Assembly: GCF_030717995.2 (NCBI RefSeq)
Contig: NZ_CP157743.1
Span: 2,382,501 to 2,446,500 of the forward strand
Direction: 5' to 3'
Source of the DNA: Methylomarinum sp. Ch1-1
GTDB taxonomy: Bacteria > Pseudomonadota > Gammaproteobacteria > Methylococcales > Methylomonadaceae
DNA length: 64,000 nt
Shown here: positions 8,215 to 18,097 of the stretch, one piece after another
Layout: each line of letters opens with the position of its first letter
Position numbering within the stretch: the first letter of the stretch is position 1
Notes under the pieces: model-generated
What the model was told of the DNA's origin: nothing
Seen by the model: only the letters and a program-made list of their open reading frames with translations
Database searches by the model: none
Position numbers and translations under genes: made by a program

Positions 8215-9290
8215 GCGGGTGATTGTTACGTAATTCGCTCCCTTGTCTTTTCACGCGGGGCGGGTTATTTAACCCGCCCCGAACATTTGTAGATGCGCTG
8301 AACTGCGTGAAGCGCATCAAAAAACCGGTGCGCTTCCTATCGTCAGCACACCCTACCGCATCATAGGGTGGCTTCGCGTAGGGTGGCTTTGCGTAGAGTG
8401 GCTTTGCGTAGGGTGGCTTTGCGTAGGGTGGCTTTGCGTAGGGTGGCTTTGCGTAGGGTGGCTTTGCGTAGGGTGGCTTTGCGTAGGGTGGCTTTGCGTA
8501 GGGTGGCTTTGCGTAGGGTGGCTTTGCGTAGGGTGGCTTCGCGTAGGGTGGCTTCGCGAAGCAAGCCACCAAAACCCGCACAAAACCCGCACCGAGGGCC
8601 AAATTGGCGTAGGGGGATCAAGCGCAGCGGGTCCGCCAAACCCCGCACCGGGGTCAAAATTGGCCGTTGTGCGTATCCAGGCGGATTGCCTGGCGGCGAA
8701 TCCACCCTACGGTCGCGATGCCTTTCGTAGGATGTGCTGAACGAACGTGAAGCGCATCAAAAACCGGTGCGCTTCCTATCGTCAGCACACCCTACCCACA
8801 TCCGTGAGGTGGAACACGCGCAGCGGATCCGCCAACGTAGGGCGGCTTCGCGTAGGGTGGCTTCGCGAAGCAAGCCACCACAACCCGCACCGTGGGCCAA
8901 ATTGGCGTAGGATGGATCAAGCGCGGCGGATCCGCCAAACCCCGCACCGAGGAATCAAAATTGGCCGTTGTGCGTATCCAGGCGGATTGCCTGGCGGCGA
9001 ATCCGCCCTACGGTCGCGATGCCTTTCGTAGGATGTGCTGAACAACGTGAAGCGCATCAAAAACTGGTGCGCTTCCTATCGTCAGCACACCCTACCGCAG
9101 CGTAGGGTGGCTTCGCGAAGCAAGCCACCAAAACCCGCACAAAACCCGCACCGTGGGCCAAATTGGCGTAGGATGGATCAAGCGCAGCGGATCCGCCAAA
9201 ACCCCGCACCGGGGGGGGGGGCAAAATTGGCCGTTGTACGTATCCAGGCGTATTGCCTGGCGGCGAATCCACTACGGTTGTGAGGGCAAT
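8215..9290 (+). repeat. GTAG-type REP array between map and rpsB
   Basis: A non-coding mosaic of REP hairpins. It starts with the palindrome GGGGCGGGTTATTTAACCCG (arm completed by CCCC) near 8256. The units GTAGGGTGGCTTCGCG, GTAGGATGGATCAAGCG, GTAGGGTGGATTCGCC (as its complement) and GTAGGATGTGCTGAAC then alternate, each followed by its pairing arm. Three full composite units occur (around 8580-8800, 8870-9100 and 9120-9275). Every open frame across the array is a by-product of the repeats. Confidence 0.85.
8366..8560 (+). repeat. 15-bp tandem repeat (about 13 copies) of a REP half-unit
   Basis: The unit is GTGGCTTTGCGTAGG, repeated about 13 times with C/T and A/G variants at the first two and last two units. 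The unit equals the GTAG tetranucleotide plus the 5' stem arm of the adjacent REP (GTAGGGTGGCTTCGCG). The opposite arm (AAGCCACC) appears only once, at the right end. Confidence 0.9.
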
Positions 9291-9318
9291 GTAGCTTTTT
9301 GTTCGGGCGGAGGCGGTA

Positions 9319-9347
9319 TTGCTGTTAATAGAGATTTATGGTATAAA
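9319..9347 (+). promoter_or_regulatory. Candidate sigma70 promoter for rpsB-tsf
   Basis: TTGCTG (9319-9324), a 17-nt spacer, then TATAAA (9342-9347), about 145 bp before the rpsB start. It is the first unique sequence after the repeat array. Predicted by eye only. Confidence 0.45.
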
Positions 9348-9490
9348 GGTAAGTTCATTTTTTAATACTCACACTTGTCGGCACGGCTGGTAGGGTGCCT
9401 TTCTATGCTTAGCATGGCAGGTTTCCAGGCGGGACAGGTGGAGGCGTAACCCAATGCCGGCAAGATCCGGCGATTTTTAGGAGAAAATCA

Positions 9491-10234
9491 ATGGCAGCAG
9501 TGTCAATGCGTCAAATGCTAGAAGCGGGTGTTCATTTTGGACATCAGACCCGTTACTGGAACCCAAAAATGGCTCCCTATCTGTTCGGAGCTCGTAATAA
9601 AATTCATATCATCGATCTTGAGCAAACGCTTCCTCTGTTTAACGATGCGATGAATTATCTGGGTCAGATGACCGCTAACAAAGGCAATATCCTGTTCGTC
9701 GGCACTAAGAAAGCCGCGCGTAAAGTGGTGGCGGAAGAAGCCAAGCGTTGTGGCATGCCTTATGTCAACCATCGTTGGTTGGGCGGCATGTTGACCAACT
9801 TCAAAACCATCAAGAAATCGATCAATCGCTTGAAAGAACTGGAAGCGATGAAGGCCGACGGCACCTTATATCAACGTTTCAATAAAAAAGAGGCGTTGGG
9901 TATGGAGCGCGAGATGGAAAAGCTTGAGCGTAGCCTGGGCGGCATCAAGGATATGCGCGGCATCCCCGACGCAATCTTTGTCTTGGATGTCGGTTATGAA
10001 AAAAATGCCGTCATGGAAGCGAAAAAACTGGGCGTCCCTGTCGTTGCTATCGTTGACTCGAACAACTCTCCGGACAACGTCGATTATGTGATCCCTGGTA
10101 ACGATGACTCTATTCGCGCCGTCAAGCTGTATTGCCAAGCCGCTTCCGCCGCAGTGCTGGAAGCAAAAACAGCGGTGCTGGACAGCTCGGCAAAAACGGA
10201 CGAATTTGTCGAAGAAGTCTCTACCGAAGAGTAA
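9491..10234 (+). CDS. rpsB: 30S ribosomal protein S2
   Basis: 247 residues, full-length S2. It starts [20 protein letters not shown], the conserved N-terminal signature, and contains [21 protein letters not shown] and the [12 protein letters not shown] segment. It binds the 16S rRNA head-body junction late in 30S assembly. The start is fixed by TAGGAG 8 nt upstream. tsf follows after a hairpin, as in E. coli. The roughly 140-nt leader after the candidate promoter could carry S2 autoregulation, but I cannot show a structure with certainty. Confidence 0.98.
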   Translation: MAAVSMRQMLEAGVHFGHQTRYWNPKMAPYLFGARNKIHIIDLEQTLPLFNDAMNYLGQMTANKGNILFVGTKKAARKVVAEEAKRCGMPYVNHRWLGGMLTNFKTIKKSINRLKELEAMKADGTLYQRFNKKEALGMEREMEKLERSLGGIKDMRGIPDAIFVLDVGYEKNAVMEAKKLGVPVVAIVDSNNSPDNVDYVIPGNDDSIRAVKLYCQAASAAVLEAKTAVLDSSAKTDEFVEEVSTEE

Positions 10235-10326
10235 TTCTTGTTGCTTTGCATCGGCGGCTTAATGATGCACGGCGACTATTTAATCCGGCCGGTTTTCGCG
10301 TCGGCCTGGATTCGCTAAGCCTTTTT

Positions 10327-10354
10327 AAACGCCTCCTTCGTGAGGCGTTTTTTT
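10327..10354 (+). terminator. Intrinsic terminator or attenuator between rpsB and tsf
   Basis: AAACGCCTC, loop CTTC, GTGAGGCGTTT followed by a T-run: an 8-bp-plus stem with a U tract, 30 nt before tsf. It may act as a partial terminator that sets the S2 to EF-Ts ratio. Confidence 0.8.
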
Positions 10355-10383
10355 AGTTTAAGAAATATTGAGGAAATAAGATA

Positions 10384-11259
10384 ATGAGTATTACTGCCGC
10401 AATGGTTAAGGAACTGCGTGAGAGAACCGGTTCCGGTATGATGGAATGTAAAAAAGCCTTGGTTGAGGCGAATGGCGATATGGATACGGCCATTGAGAAC
10501 ATGCGCAAAGCCGGACTGGCGAAAGCGGATAAGAAATCCGATCGTACTGCCGCCGAAGGTGTGATCGGCGCAAAAGTGTCCGACGATGCCAAGACAGCGG
10601 TCATGGTGGATGTTAACTGTGAAACCGATTTTGTCGCCAAGGGCGATGACTTCGTCAATTTCGTTGATGCCATCACCGATGTACTGCTGAGCAACGACAT
10701 CGCCGATATCGATCAGTTGCTGGCGGCTGAATTGGCGAGCGGTGAAAGCGTCGATGACACGCGTCGCGCCTTGATCGCCAAGTTGGGTGAAAACATCACC
10801 GTCAGACGCTTCGCCAAATACAATGCCGAAGGCGGCACGGCTTATTACCTGCATGGCAGCAAAATCGGCGTGATTGTTGAATTGGCAAAAGCCGACGCCG
10901 AGTTGGGCAAGGATATTGCGATGCATGTGGCGGCCAGCAATCCGGCTTATTTGAACGAAGACCAGGTTGATCCGGCGGCGGTCGAAAAAGAGAAGGAAAT
11001 TTTCACGGCGCAAGCCCTGGAAAGCGGCAAACCAGCGGAAATCGTCGAGAAAATGATTACCGGCCGGATCAAGAAATTCCTCGGCGAAATCACCTTGGTG
11101 GGTCAACCGTTTATCAAGGACGACAAAATGTCGGTTGGACAATTGTTGAAATCCAAGGATAATTCGGTCGTGCGTTATGCGCGTTTCGAAGTGGGTGAAG
11201 GCATCGAGAAAAAAGAAGAGAACTTCGCCGAAGAGGTTATGGCTCAGGTAAGAGGCTGA
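10384..11259 (+). CDS. tsf: Translation elongation factor Ts
   Basis: 291 residues. It is the nucleotide-exchange factor for EF-Tu. The N-terminal UBA-like part (ITAAMVKELRERTGSGMMEC) is followed by the core with the TDFVAKGDDF signature near residue 81, which inserts next to the EF-Tu nucleotide pocket. The C-terminal part ends with VGEGIEKKEENFAEEVMAQV. The start is preceded by a GAGGAAA ribosome site. It is co-directional with rpsB and ends at a clear terminator. Confidence 0.98.
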   Translation: MSITAAMVKELRERTGSGMMECKKALVEANGDMDTAIENMRKAGLAKADKKSDRTAAEGVIGAKVSDDAKTAVMVDVNCETDFVAKGDDFVNFVDAITDVLLSNDIADIDQLLAAELASGESVDDTRRALIAKLGENITVRRFAKYNAEGGTAYYLHGSKIGVIVELAKADAELGKDIAMHVAASNPAYLNEDQVDPAAVEKEKEIFTAQALESGKPAEIVEKMITGRIKKFLGEITLVGQPFIKDDKMSVGQLLKSKDNSVVRYARFEVGEGIEKKEENFAEEVMAQVRG

Positions 11260-11270
11260 TAACTCTCGGA

Positions 11271-11295
11271 AAACCCGGTTTTTACCGGGTTTTTT
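11271..11295 (+). terminator. Rho-independent terminator after tsf
   Basis: AAACCCGGT, loop TTTT, ACCGGGTTTTTT: a strong GC stem with a T tract 11 nt after the tsf stop. It separates rpsB-tsf from the pyrH unit. Confidence 0.9.
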
Positions 11296-11494
11296 GTGTG
11301 AGCTGTTTATTTTGGGGTTTGGAGGTCAATCATTTCCCTTTTTGCATTGGGCTTGAGTGAGGAAAGAAGGCGTATCGTTCGGATGTATCGTCGATACGTC
11401 ACGTTTCGGTGCTTCTTGCAACCTAGTGATGGCGAGAAATAATTTTTCACCAAATCCTTAACACCTTTTACATAGACACAGTGGATTTTGGATT

Positions 11495-12229
11495 ATGAGT
11501 CAATTGATTTGCCGGAGAATTTTACTTAAATTAAGTGGCGAAGCGCTGATGAGCGAGCAGGGCGGCAGTATCGACCCGAATATCGTCAGGCGTCTTGCTC
11601 AAGAAGTGATGGATCTCTGTGAAGCCGGTATACAGGTGGGGCTGGTAATTGGCGGCGGCAATATATTGAGAGGCGCGGAAACCGCTTCGGAGGGACTTAA
11701 CCGAGTGACCAGCGATCAGATGGGGATGCTGGCGACCGTCATCAACGCCTTGGCGATGCAGGATGCATTGGAATATTTGGGCCAACCGGTTCGAGTCATG
11801 ACGGCCTTGAAAATTAATCAAGTCTGTGAAGATTATATTCGCCGCCGCGCGGTCAGGCATCTGGAAAAAGGTCGGGTGGTCATATTCGCCGCCGGCACCG
11901 GCAACCCGTTTTTTACCACCGATTCCGCCGCCAGTCTGAGAGCCATCGAGATTAATGCGGAGTTGATGATAAAGGCCACAAAAGTTAAGGGGGTTTATTC
12001 CGCCGATCCGGAAAAGGTCAAGGATGCGGTGTTCTATCCGCACCTGACTTATGATGAAGCCTTGGATCAACGCTTGAATGTGATGGATACGACGGCGTTG
12101 GTTTTATGTCGGGATAACGATTTACCTATGCGTGTGATGAATATTTTTGAGTCGGGAGCCATCATGCGACTGATGCAGGGTGAGGATATTGGCTCCCTTA
12201 TCGAGAAGAGGAAAAAAAATGATCAGTGA
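11495..12229 (+). CDS. pyrH: Uridylate kinase (UMP kinase)
   Basis: 244 residues of the amino-acid-kinase fold. It phosphorylates UMP to UDP in pyrimidine synthesis and is an allosteric hexamer in bacteria. It shows [13 protein letters not shown] near the N-terminus, the GGGNILRG glycine loop, and [11 protein letters not shown] and [12 protein letters not shown], which contact phosphate and nucleotide. It overlaps the frr start by 11 bp, and the pyrH-frr-uppS order is conserved. It is preceded by 200 bp of unique sequence after the tsf terminator, so it probably has its own promoter there. Confidence 0.97.
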   Translation: MSQLICRRILLKLSGEALMSEQGGSIDPNIVRRLAQEVMDLCEAGIQVGLVIGGGNILRGAETASEGLNRVTSDQMGMLATVINALAMQDALEYLGQPVRVMTALKINQVCEDYIRRRAVRHLEKGRVVIFAAGTGNPFFTTDSAASLRAIEINAELMIKATKVKGVYSADPEKVKDAVFYPHLTYDEALDQRLNVMDTTALVLCRDNDLPMRVMNIFESGAIMRLMQGEDIGSLIEKRKKNDQ

Positions 12230-12776
12230 TATTCAACAGGATGCTTCAGCCCGTATGGCGAAGAGTATTGAGGCATTACAAAAAGCTTTTTCCAAAATCA
12301 GAACGGGCCGCGCCCACCCCAGTCTGCTGGATCAGATCAACGTCTCCTATTACGGTTCTGAAACTCCGCTGTCCCAGGTCGCCAATGTCTCGGTCGAGGA
12401 TTCGCGGACGCTGAAGGTGACGCCATGGGAAAAAGGCATGGTGCAGGCGATAGAAAAAGCCATCATGACCTCCGATCTAGGCTTGAACCCTGCGACCCAA
12501 GGCGCCGTGATCCGCATTCCCTTGCCGCCGCTGACCGAGGAGCGTCGTCGTGATCTGGTCAAACTCGTTAAACAGGAAGCCGAGCAGGGACGGGTGGCGA
12601 TCAGAAACATCAGACGAGACGCCAACAGCGAAATCAAGGAAGCGTTGAAGGAAAAAATGATTTCCGAAGACGAGGCGCGTGCGGGGGAAGAAAAAATCCA
12701 GAAAATCACCGACCAGTTTATCAAGGAAGTAGAAAAGCATCTTGAAGAAAAAGAGGCTGATTTACTCTCCATGTGA
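12219..12776 (+). CDS. frr: Ribosome recycling factor
   Basis: 185 residues, exactly the family length with the start at [20 protein letters not shown]. With EF-G it splits the post-termination ribosome. It carries the [17 protein letters not shown] segment and the highly conserved [20 protein letters not shown] hinge and arm. An upstream in-frame ATG at 12180 would add 13 residues inside pyrH and is unlikely, because an AGAGG ribosome site precedes 12219. It overlaps pyrH by 11 bp and uppS by 4 bp. Confidence 0.96.
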   Translation: MISDIQQDASARMAKSIEALQKAFSKIRTGRAHPSLLDQINVSYYGSETPLSQVANVSVEDSRTLKVTPWEKGMVQAIEKAIMTSDLGLNPATQGAVIRIPLPPLTEERRRDLVKLVKQEAEQGRVAIRNIRRDANSEIKEALKEKMISEDEARAGEEKIQKITDQFIKEVEKHLEEKEADLLSM

Positions 12777-13549
12777 TTGAGCCGTCAAAAATGACAACTG
12801 ATGTAAATAAAACTATTACGCCCGATAGCGGGAATCCACGTCATATCGCCATTATCATGGACGGTAACGGACGCTGGGCGCAAAGGCGCATGATGCCCAG
12901 AGTGATGGGGCACCGTGCAGGCGTCAAGACGGTGCGTAAGGTCGTCGAATACTGTGCCGAACAGAAAATCGAGGTGTTATCGTTATTTGCATTCAGTAGT
13001 GAAAACTGGCGTCGGCCTAAAGGCGAAGTCAATACGTTGATGGAACTGTTCATGGCGACCCTGCAGAGCGAAGTCGATAAGCTGGATGAAAATGATATTC
13101 GCCTGCGCATCATCGGTGAAAAAACGGCTTTTTCCGACAAATTGCAGGCGAAAATCGCCGATGCGGAGGCGCAGACACGGGATAACAAAGGTTTGACCCT
13201 GGTCATCGCCGCCAACTACGGCGGTCGCTGGGATATCACACAGGCTTTCAGACAGATCACGGCAAAAATTGCCGCCGGTGAGCTGCAAGCCGACGATCTC
13301 ACCGAGGAGTTGATCGGCCAACACTTGTCCACGGCCGATTTGCCGGAGCCGGATCTGTTTATACGCTCCGGCGGCGAGCAGCGGGTCAGTAATTTTTTGT
13401 TATGGCAATTGGCCTATACCGAATTTTATTTTACCCCGGCGCTGTGGCCTGATTTCGACCAAGCCTTGTTGGCGGACGCCATCGATAGTTTTAAACGCAG
13501 ACAAAGACGTTTCGGCCACACCGGCGAACAAGTCATTAAAAAATCATAA
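12773..13549 (+). CDS. uppS: Isoprenyl (undecaprenyl diphosphate) synthase
   Basis: 258 residues. This cis-prenyltransferase makes the C55 lipid carrier for peptidoglycan and [16 protein letters not shown] (residues 26-37) holds the catalytic D30, with [11 protein letters not shown] and [19 protein letters not shown] further on. The ATG at 12773 overlaps the frr stop (ATGA). A second in-frame ATG at 12791 (MTTDVNK) gives a slightly shorter protein and is also possible. It leads into cdsA 19 bp downstream. Confidence 0.97.
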   Translation: MIEPSKMTTDVNKTITPDSGNPRHIAIIMDGNGRWAQRRMMPRVMGHRAGVKTVRKVVEYCAEQKIEVLSLFAFSSENWRRPKGEVNTLMELFMATLQSEVDKLDENDIRLRIIGEKTAFSDKLQAKIADAEAQTRDNKGLTLVIAANYGGRWDITQAFRQITAKIAAGELQADDLTEELIGQHLSTADLPEPDLFIRSGGEQRVSNFLLWQLAYTEFYFTPALWPDFDQALLADAIDSFKRRQRRFGHTGEQVIKKS

Positions 13550-13568
13550 TAATTACCTTAATATCATC

Positions 13569-14444
13569 ATGCTATTACCTCGTATCTTAACCGCTTTGGT
13601 CTTGGTTGCAGTCGCCGTCTCCGCGGTTTTTCTGTTGCCAATCCATTATTTTGCATTGTTTATCGGCCTGATTGTGTTGTTGGGCGCCTGGGAATGGACG
13701 GCCTTGGTCGGTATCGACAAGTTGCCCGCTAAATTAGGTTTTATTGTCGCTCTGATTGTTCCGATGCTGGGCATTCAATTCTGGACGGTGTTGCTGGAAA
13801 TTTTGGCTCAAGCGCTGGAGTGGCCAGGCGTAAAGGAATACTCGGGAGTCTTGGAATGGCTAGTCATCGGCCCGGTTTTGTTCTGGGTGGTGATGATGCT
13901 GCTGATCAGAAGAGTGCCGGATCAGTTGTTGGAACTGGACTTGAAACGCAAATATAAGGCTTTCACCGGTTGGTTTGTGTTATTGTCTGCATGGATGTTC
14001 TTGACTAAATTGAGGGCGTATTACGGTTCTGAAATGGTGATGTATTTTTTGATCCTGATTTGGGCCGCCGATATCGCCGCTTATTTTAGCGGTAAAAAAT
14101 TCGGCAAGGAAAAATTGTGTGAGCCGATCAGTCCGGGTAAGACTTTGCAGGGCATGTATGGGGCATTATGTGCAGGCCTGTTGTGCGCCGTCGTGCTGAG
14201 CCTGATTTATGGTTTTCCGTTTATGATCGCGACCGATTTCACGCTGCTGTCGGTATTGACGGTGCTGGTGTCGATTTATGGCGATTTGTTCTTCAGTTTG
14301 GTGAAAAGACAAAAGGGCGTCAAGGATAGCGGAGCCTTGCTGCCGGGGCACGGAGGCGTGTTGGACCGGATCGATAGCATTATCGCCGCGGCGCCGTTTT
14401 ATTATGCCGGTATTATTTTGATCGGTCGGAGCGTGTTTTCATGA
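13569..14444 (+). CDS. cdsA: Phosphatidate cytidylyltransferase (CDP-diglyceride synthase)
   Basis: 291 residues, polytopic inner-membrane enzyme making CDP-diacylglycerol from phosphatidate and CTP. Several hydrophobic helices lead to the family signature near the C-terminus: [13 protein letters not shown] followed by [11 protein letters not shown], which contains the metal-binding aspartates. Its stop overlaps the dxr start by 4 bp (ATGA). It lies between uppS and dxr in the usual order. Confidence 0.96.
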   Translation: MLLPRILTALVLVAVAVSAVFLLPIHYFALFIGLIVLLGAWEWTALVGIDKLPAKLGFIVALIVPMLGIQFWTVLLEILAQALEWPGVKEYSGVLEWLVIGPVLFWVVMMLLIRRVPDQLLELDLKRKYKAFTGWFVLLSAWMFLTKLRAYYGSEMVMYFLILIWAADIAAYFSGKKFGKEKLCEPISPGKTLQGMYGALCAGLLCAVVLSLIYGFPFMIATDFTLLSVLTVLVSIYGDLFFSLVKRQKGVKDSGALLPGHGGVLDRIDSIIAAAPFYYAGIILIGRSVFS

Positions 14445-15625
14445 AAGGTATTTGCATACTCGGGGCCACGGGCTCAATCGGCGTCAGCACCCTGGATGTG
14501 GTCGCCAGGCATGCGGACCATTATCGGGTCGTTGCCTTGACCGCCAATAACAATGTTGAGGTATTATATCAACAGTGTCTGACTCACCATCCTGAATATG
14601 TCGTCGTCGCGGCCGAAGACAAGGCCGATGCGTTTAGGGAAAAGATCGCTGCATCGCCGGTCGCCGATATCAAGGTGCTGGCCGGCGCCGACGCCTTGCA
14701 GCAGGTCGCTACGCTGGATCAAGTCGATTCGGTGATGGCGGCGATCGTCGGCGCCGCCGGCTTGTTGCCGACGCTGGCCGCCGCGAAGGCCGGCAAAACG
14801 GTATTGCTGGCCAATAAAGAGGCCTTGGTGATGTCCGGGGATATCTTCATGCAGGCCGTCAAGGAGTCCGGCGCCCACTTGCTGCCGATCGACAGCGAAC
14901 ATAACGCCATCTTTCAGTGCATGCCGGGCGGCTATGTGGCCGGTTCCAATGCCAAACAGGCCAGGCGTATACTGTTGACGGCCTCCGGCGGACCTTTTCG
15001 GACAACCCCGATTGAAGCCTTGGACGATGTGACCCCCGAACAGGCCGTCGCCCACCCTAAATGGGATATGGGCCGGAAAATATCGGTGGATTCGGCGACG
15101 ATGATGAACAAGGGCTTGGAGCTGATCGAGGCCTGTTTGCTGTTCACTATGTCGCCCGATGATATTCAAGTGGTGATACACAAGCAGAGCATCATCCATT
15201 CGATGGTCGATTATGTGGATGGCTCGGTGTTGGCTCAGATGGGCAATCCGGATATGCGCATTCCGATCGCTCACGCGATGGCCTGGCCAGACCGTTTCGA
15301 TTCCGGTGTCGAACCATTGAATATTTTTGATGTCAAGCAAATGGATTTCGAAGAACCTGATTTGCAGCGCTTTCCCTGCTTGCGGTTAGCTTATGAAGCG
15401 ATCAAGGCGGGCGGCATCATGCCGACTGTATTGAATGCAGCCAATGAAATCGCAGTGGACGCCTTTTTGCATGAACGGATACGTTTTACCGAGATTGCCA
15501 ACATTATCGAGAATACTATGAGTCAATTTAGCGCTGACAAAGCGGATTCCTTGGAGCAGGTGCTGCGGGCCGATCAACAGGCTAGAGATGCGGCGGAACG
15601 TCTCATAGAGACCTTGGTCGTCTGA
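14441..15625 (+). CDS. dxr: 1-deoxy-D-xylulose 5-phosphate reductoisomerase
   Basis: 394 residues. It converts DXP to MEP, the committed step of the non-mevalonate isoprenoid pathway. The NADPH-binding loop GATGSIG is at residues 8-14. [12 protein letters not shown] and [17 protein letters not shown] carry the metal and substrate residues, and [11 protein letters not shown] is also present. It overlaps cdsA by 4 bp and rseP by 1 bp (TGATG), so it sits in a tightly coupled operon; it feeds the prenyl pathway that UppS also uses. Confidence 0.97.
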   Translation: MKGICILGATGSIGVSTLDVVARHADHYRVVALTANNNVEVLYQQCLTHHPEYVVVAAEDKADAFREKIAASPVADIKVLAGADALQQVATLDQVDSVMAAIVGAAGLLPTLAAAKAGKTVLLANKEALVMSGDIFMQAVKESGAHLLPIDSEHNAIFQCMPGGYVAGSNAKQARRILLTASGGPFRTTPIEALDDVTPEQAVAHPKWDMGRKISVDSATMMNKGLELIEACLLFTMSPDDIQVVIHKQSIIHSMVDYVDGSVLAQMGNPDMRIPIAHAMAWPDRFDSGVEPLNIFDVKQMDFEEPDLQRFPCLRLAYEAIKAGGIMPTVLNAANEIAVDAFLHERIRFTEIANIIENTMSQFSADKADSLEQVLRADQQARDAAERLIETLVV

Positions 15626-16983
15626 TGGAAGTGTTGCACAGCCTATTTTATTTTGTCGTGGCTGTCAGTATTTTGGTGGCCTTCCATGAATTCGGTCACT
15701 TCTGGGTCGCCCGAAAATCGGGCGTCAAGGTCCTGCGTTTCTCCATCGGCTTCGGCAAGGCGGTCTGGTCGTATCAAAAAAACCCGGAAACGACCGAATA
15801 TGTGGTCTCGGCGATCCCTTTGGGCGGCTATGTCAAAATGGTCGATGAAAGGGAAGGCGAAGTCAAGGAAGAGGATCTGCCTTATTCCTTCAATCGTCAG
15901 TCCCTGGGCGCTCGTTCGGCGATCGTCGCCGCCGGGCCGATCTTTAATTTGATTTTGGCGGTTTTTTTATTCTGGTGGGTGTTGATTCTTGGCGAAACCG
16001 GCATCCGACCGATCATCGGCGCGGTCGAGCCGGGCACGTTGGCGGCCGAAGCCGGCCTGTTGGAGGGCGAGGAAATCCTCAAGATCAATGATAAACCGGC
16101 GCCGACCTGGTCGGAAGCGATCGGCTTATTGTTTTCGGAGGCTAACAGCGGCGATCGCATGATTGAGTTGACCGTGAAAACCCCGGATGACACGGAAGCA
16201 ACCCGCATGCTCAAGCTGGTCGATAGCGATATCGCCAAGCCGCAAACCCTCTATAAACGGCTTGGCTTGAAGCCTTGGTATCCGAATTTGCCGCCGCTAA
16301 TCAGCAAGGTGCTCGATGGCGGGGCGGCGCAGGAAGCCGGATTGCGCGCCGGCGATCTGATTATCAGCGCCGACGGCGAGGTTATCAATGATTGGATGGC
16401 CTGGGTCGAGTATGTACAGCAGCGGCCAAACACCTTGATTAAGCTGGTCGTGGAAAGAGATGGCGTCCGATTGCCGCTCAATGTCATTCCCAATGCCTTG
16501 GAGCAGGAGGATGAAACGGTCGGCAAGATAGGGGCCGCCGTCGAGGTGCCGGAAGATTTGCTGGAAGAAATTCGAGTCACTTATAGTTTATCGCCATGGG
16601 CGGCGATTCCGGCGGCCTTCGAAAAAACTTGGCTGTATTCGGTCGGAACGTTGAAGATGATGGGGAAAATGTTGATAGGCAAGGCCTCGGTTGAGAATCT
16701 GAGCGGTCCTATCAGTATCGCCCAATATGCCGGCCAGTCTGCGGAAATGGGCTTGGTGTCGTTTTTGAAATACCTGGGGCTGATCAGCGTCAGCCTGGGA
16801 ATCTTGAATCTGCTGCCGATTCCGGTCCTCGATGGCGGGCATTTGCTGTTTTTCGCTATCGAGGCGATCAAGGGCAGTCCGGTTTCGGAAAATGTGCAGA
16901 TTTATTTTCAGCAACTCGGCGTTCTGTTATTAGTCACCTTGATGATGTTGGCTATTTTTCTCGATCTTGATCGTCTGTTTTAA
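15625..16983 (+). CDS. rseP: Site-2 intramembrane zinc metalloprotease RseP
   Basis: 452 residues. It cleaves RseA in the sigma-E envelope stress pathway and clears signal peptides. HEFGH at residues 21-25 is the zinc-binding motif in the first membrane helix. Two PDZ domains (about 115-190 and 205-290) sit in the periplasm. The second metal motif is NLLPIPVLDGGHLLFF near the C-terminus. In many gammaproteobacteria bamA follows rseP directly. Here the block ends, a MITE follows 25 bp downstream, and bamA is 41 kb away. Confidence 0.96.
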   Translation: MEVLHSLFYFVVAVSILVAFHEFGHFWVARKSGVKVLRFSIGFGKAVWSYQKNPETTEYVVSAIPLGGYVKMVDEREGEVKEEDLPYSFNRQSLGARSAIVAAGPIFNLILAVFLFWWVLILGETGIRPIIGAVEPGTLAAEAGLLEGEEILKINDKPAPTWSEAIGLLFSEANSGDRMIELTVKTPDDTEATRMLKLVDSDIAKPQTLYKRLGLKPWYPNLPPLISKVLDGGAAQEAGLRAGDLIISADGEVINDWMAWVEYVQQRPNTLIKLVVERDGVRLPLNVIPNALEQEDETVGKIGAAVEVPEDLLEEIRVTYSLSPWAAIPAAFEKTWLYSVGTLKMMGKMLIGKASVENLSGPISIAQYAGQSAEMGLVSFLKYLGLISVSLGILNLLPIPVLDGGHLLFFAIEAIKGSPVSENVQIYFQQLGVLLLVTLMMLAIFLDLDRLF

Positions 16984-17008
16984 TATCGAGCATAGCGCAA
17001 CATTTGTT

Positions 17009-17285
17009 GTAACTATTCAGTATCTTTCAGGGTTTAGGGAGTAGACCATTGATTTCTCGGGACGCGTTCACCCAGCACCTAAATTAACGAAGATTATTAA
17101 TCATAGCCAATAACCTAGGGTATTTAGGTGCTGGGTGAATACATCCATGGCTGCTAACAGCATCCTGCTTCACGCTGCACTTGCACTTCCTTGTGCGGCG
17201 TAAGCTCTGGCTGCAACGTCCTGTTGCAGACAGCCCGATAAATCAATAGCCTACTCCCTCTGATAAAAATACGCTGAATAATTAC
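17009..17285 (+). mobile_element. Family C MITE-like element, 277 bp, 8-bp target duplication
   Basis: Reference copy of family C. It starts GTAACTATTCAGTATCTTTC and ends ATACGCTGAATAATTAC. The terminal inverted repeats extend imperfectly about 50 bp, including TTTAGGGAGTAG facing CTACTCCCTC and TTGATTT facing AAATCAAT. The flanking 8-bp direct repeat is CATTTGTT (17001-17008, 17286-17293). It contains an inner palindrome with ends TTCACCCAGCACCTAAATT at 17079-17147. No transposase gene fits inside. Confidence 0.92.
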
Positions 17286-17371
17286 CATTTGTTTACCCGG
17301 CAGGAAACTAAAGAGGGCTGCAATAGTCGAACGGCCATCGTAAATTTATTAGATCACCGCTAAGGAAATCG

Positions 17372-18079
17372 ATGAAAAAAATAATCAAACTCGCCGCGCT
17401 GTCCAGCGCCCTCCTTATTTCGAGCGTTCAAGCCGATGAAGCGTCTATCAGGCAGGCTCTCGGTGTTTCCATGCCTGCGCTGGAGATTGATGCCGTCAAG
17501 CCTTCGGAAATAGACGGTCTCTATGAGGTGACGGTCGGCTCCAATATCTTTTATGTATCCGATGACGGCAAATACCTGGTGCAAGGCCATGTTATCGATA
17601 TTGCCGCGAGAAAGGATTTAACCGAAAATAAACTCGCCGGTAACAGGGTTGCGGCCATCGAGGAACTGGGCGAGGAGCAAACGATTATCTTTAAACCGGA
17701 AAACAGTCGTTATAAGGTTTCCGTGTTTACCGATATCGATTGTGGATATTGTCGTAAACTGCATTCGGAGCTGGATCAGTACATGGCCGAAGGCATCACC
17801 ATCCAATATTTGTTTTTCCCGCGCGCCGGCAAAGGATCCGATTCCTACAAAAAGGCGATTTCGGTATGGTGCGCCGACGACCGCAATGCCGCGTTGACTT
17901 CGGCGAAACAAGGCAATGAGCCGGAAGCGAAAACTTGCGACAATCCGGTCGATGAGCACATGCAGTTAGGCGCGGAATTCGAAGCGAGAGGGACGCCGAT
18001 GATCGTCACCGAGAAAGGCAATATCTTTCCCGGTTATGTGCCGGCCAAGCAATTGGCAAGGGCATTGGCGGCCGAATAA
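17372..18079 (+). CDS. dsbC: Periplasmic thiol:disulfide interchange protein DsbC
   Basis: 235 residues. A signal peptide (MKKIIKLAALSSALLISSVQA) is followed by an N-terminal dimerisation domain (to about residue 80) and a thioredoxin-fold domain. The active site is C124-G-Y-C127, with the cis-proline loop RGTPMIV near the end and a second cysteine pair (WCADD and KTCDN), as in E. coli DsbC. It isomerises wrong disulfides in exported proteins. The gene converges on the HD-GYP gene with only 18 bp between stops. Confidence 0.95.
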   Translation: MKKIIKLAALSSALLISSVQADEASIRQALGVSMPALEIDAVKPSEIDGLYEVTVGSNIFYVSDDGKYLVQGHVIDIAARKDLTENKLAGNRVAAIEELGEEQTIIFKPENSRYKVSVFTDIDCGYCRKLHSELDQYMAEGITIQYLFFPRAGKGSDSYKKAISVWCADDRNAALTSAKQGNEPEAKTCDNPVDEHMQLGAEFEARGTPMIVTEKGNIFPGYVPAKQLARALAAE

Positions 18080-18097
18080 ACCTCGCCTTATTTCGGG

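Noticed and set aside
8183-8730. Open frames of 79-139 codons on both strands with repeats such as AKPPY or RRVAL
   Set aside because: They exist only because the 15-bp tandem unit is a multiple of three. No ribosome site and no known product.
12180-12218. Upstream ATG for frr
   Set aside because: It lies within pyrH and adds residues absent from RRF proteins; the 12219 start gives the standard 185 residues.
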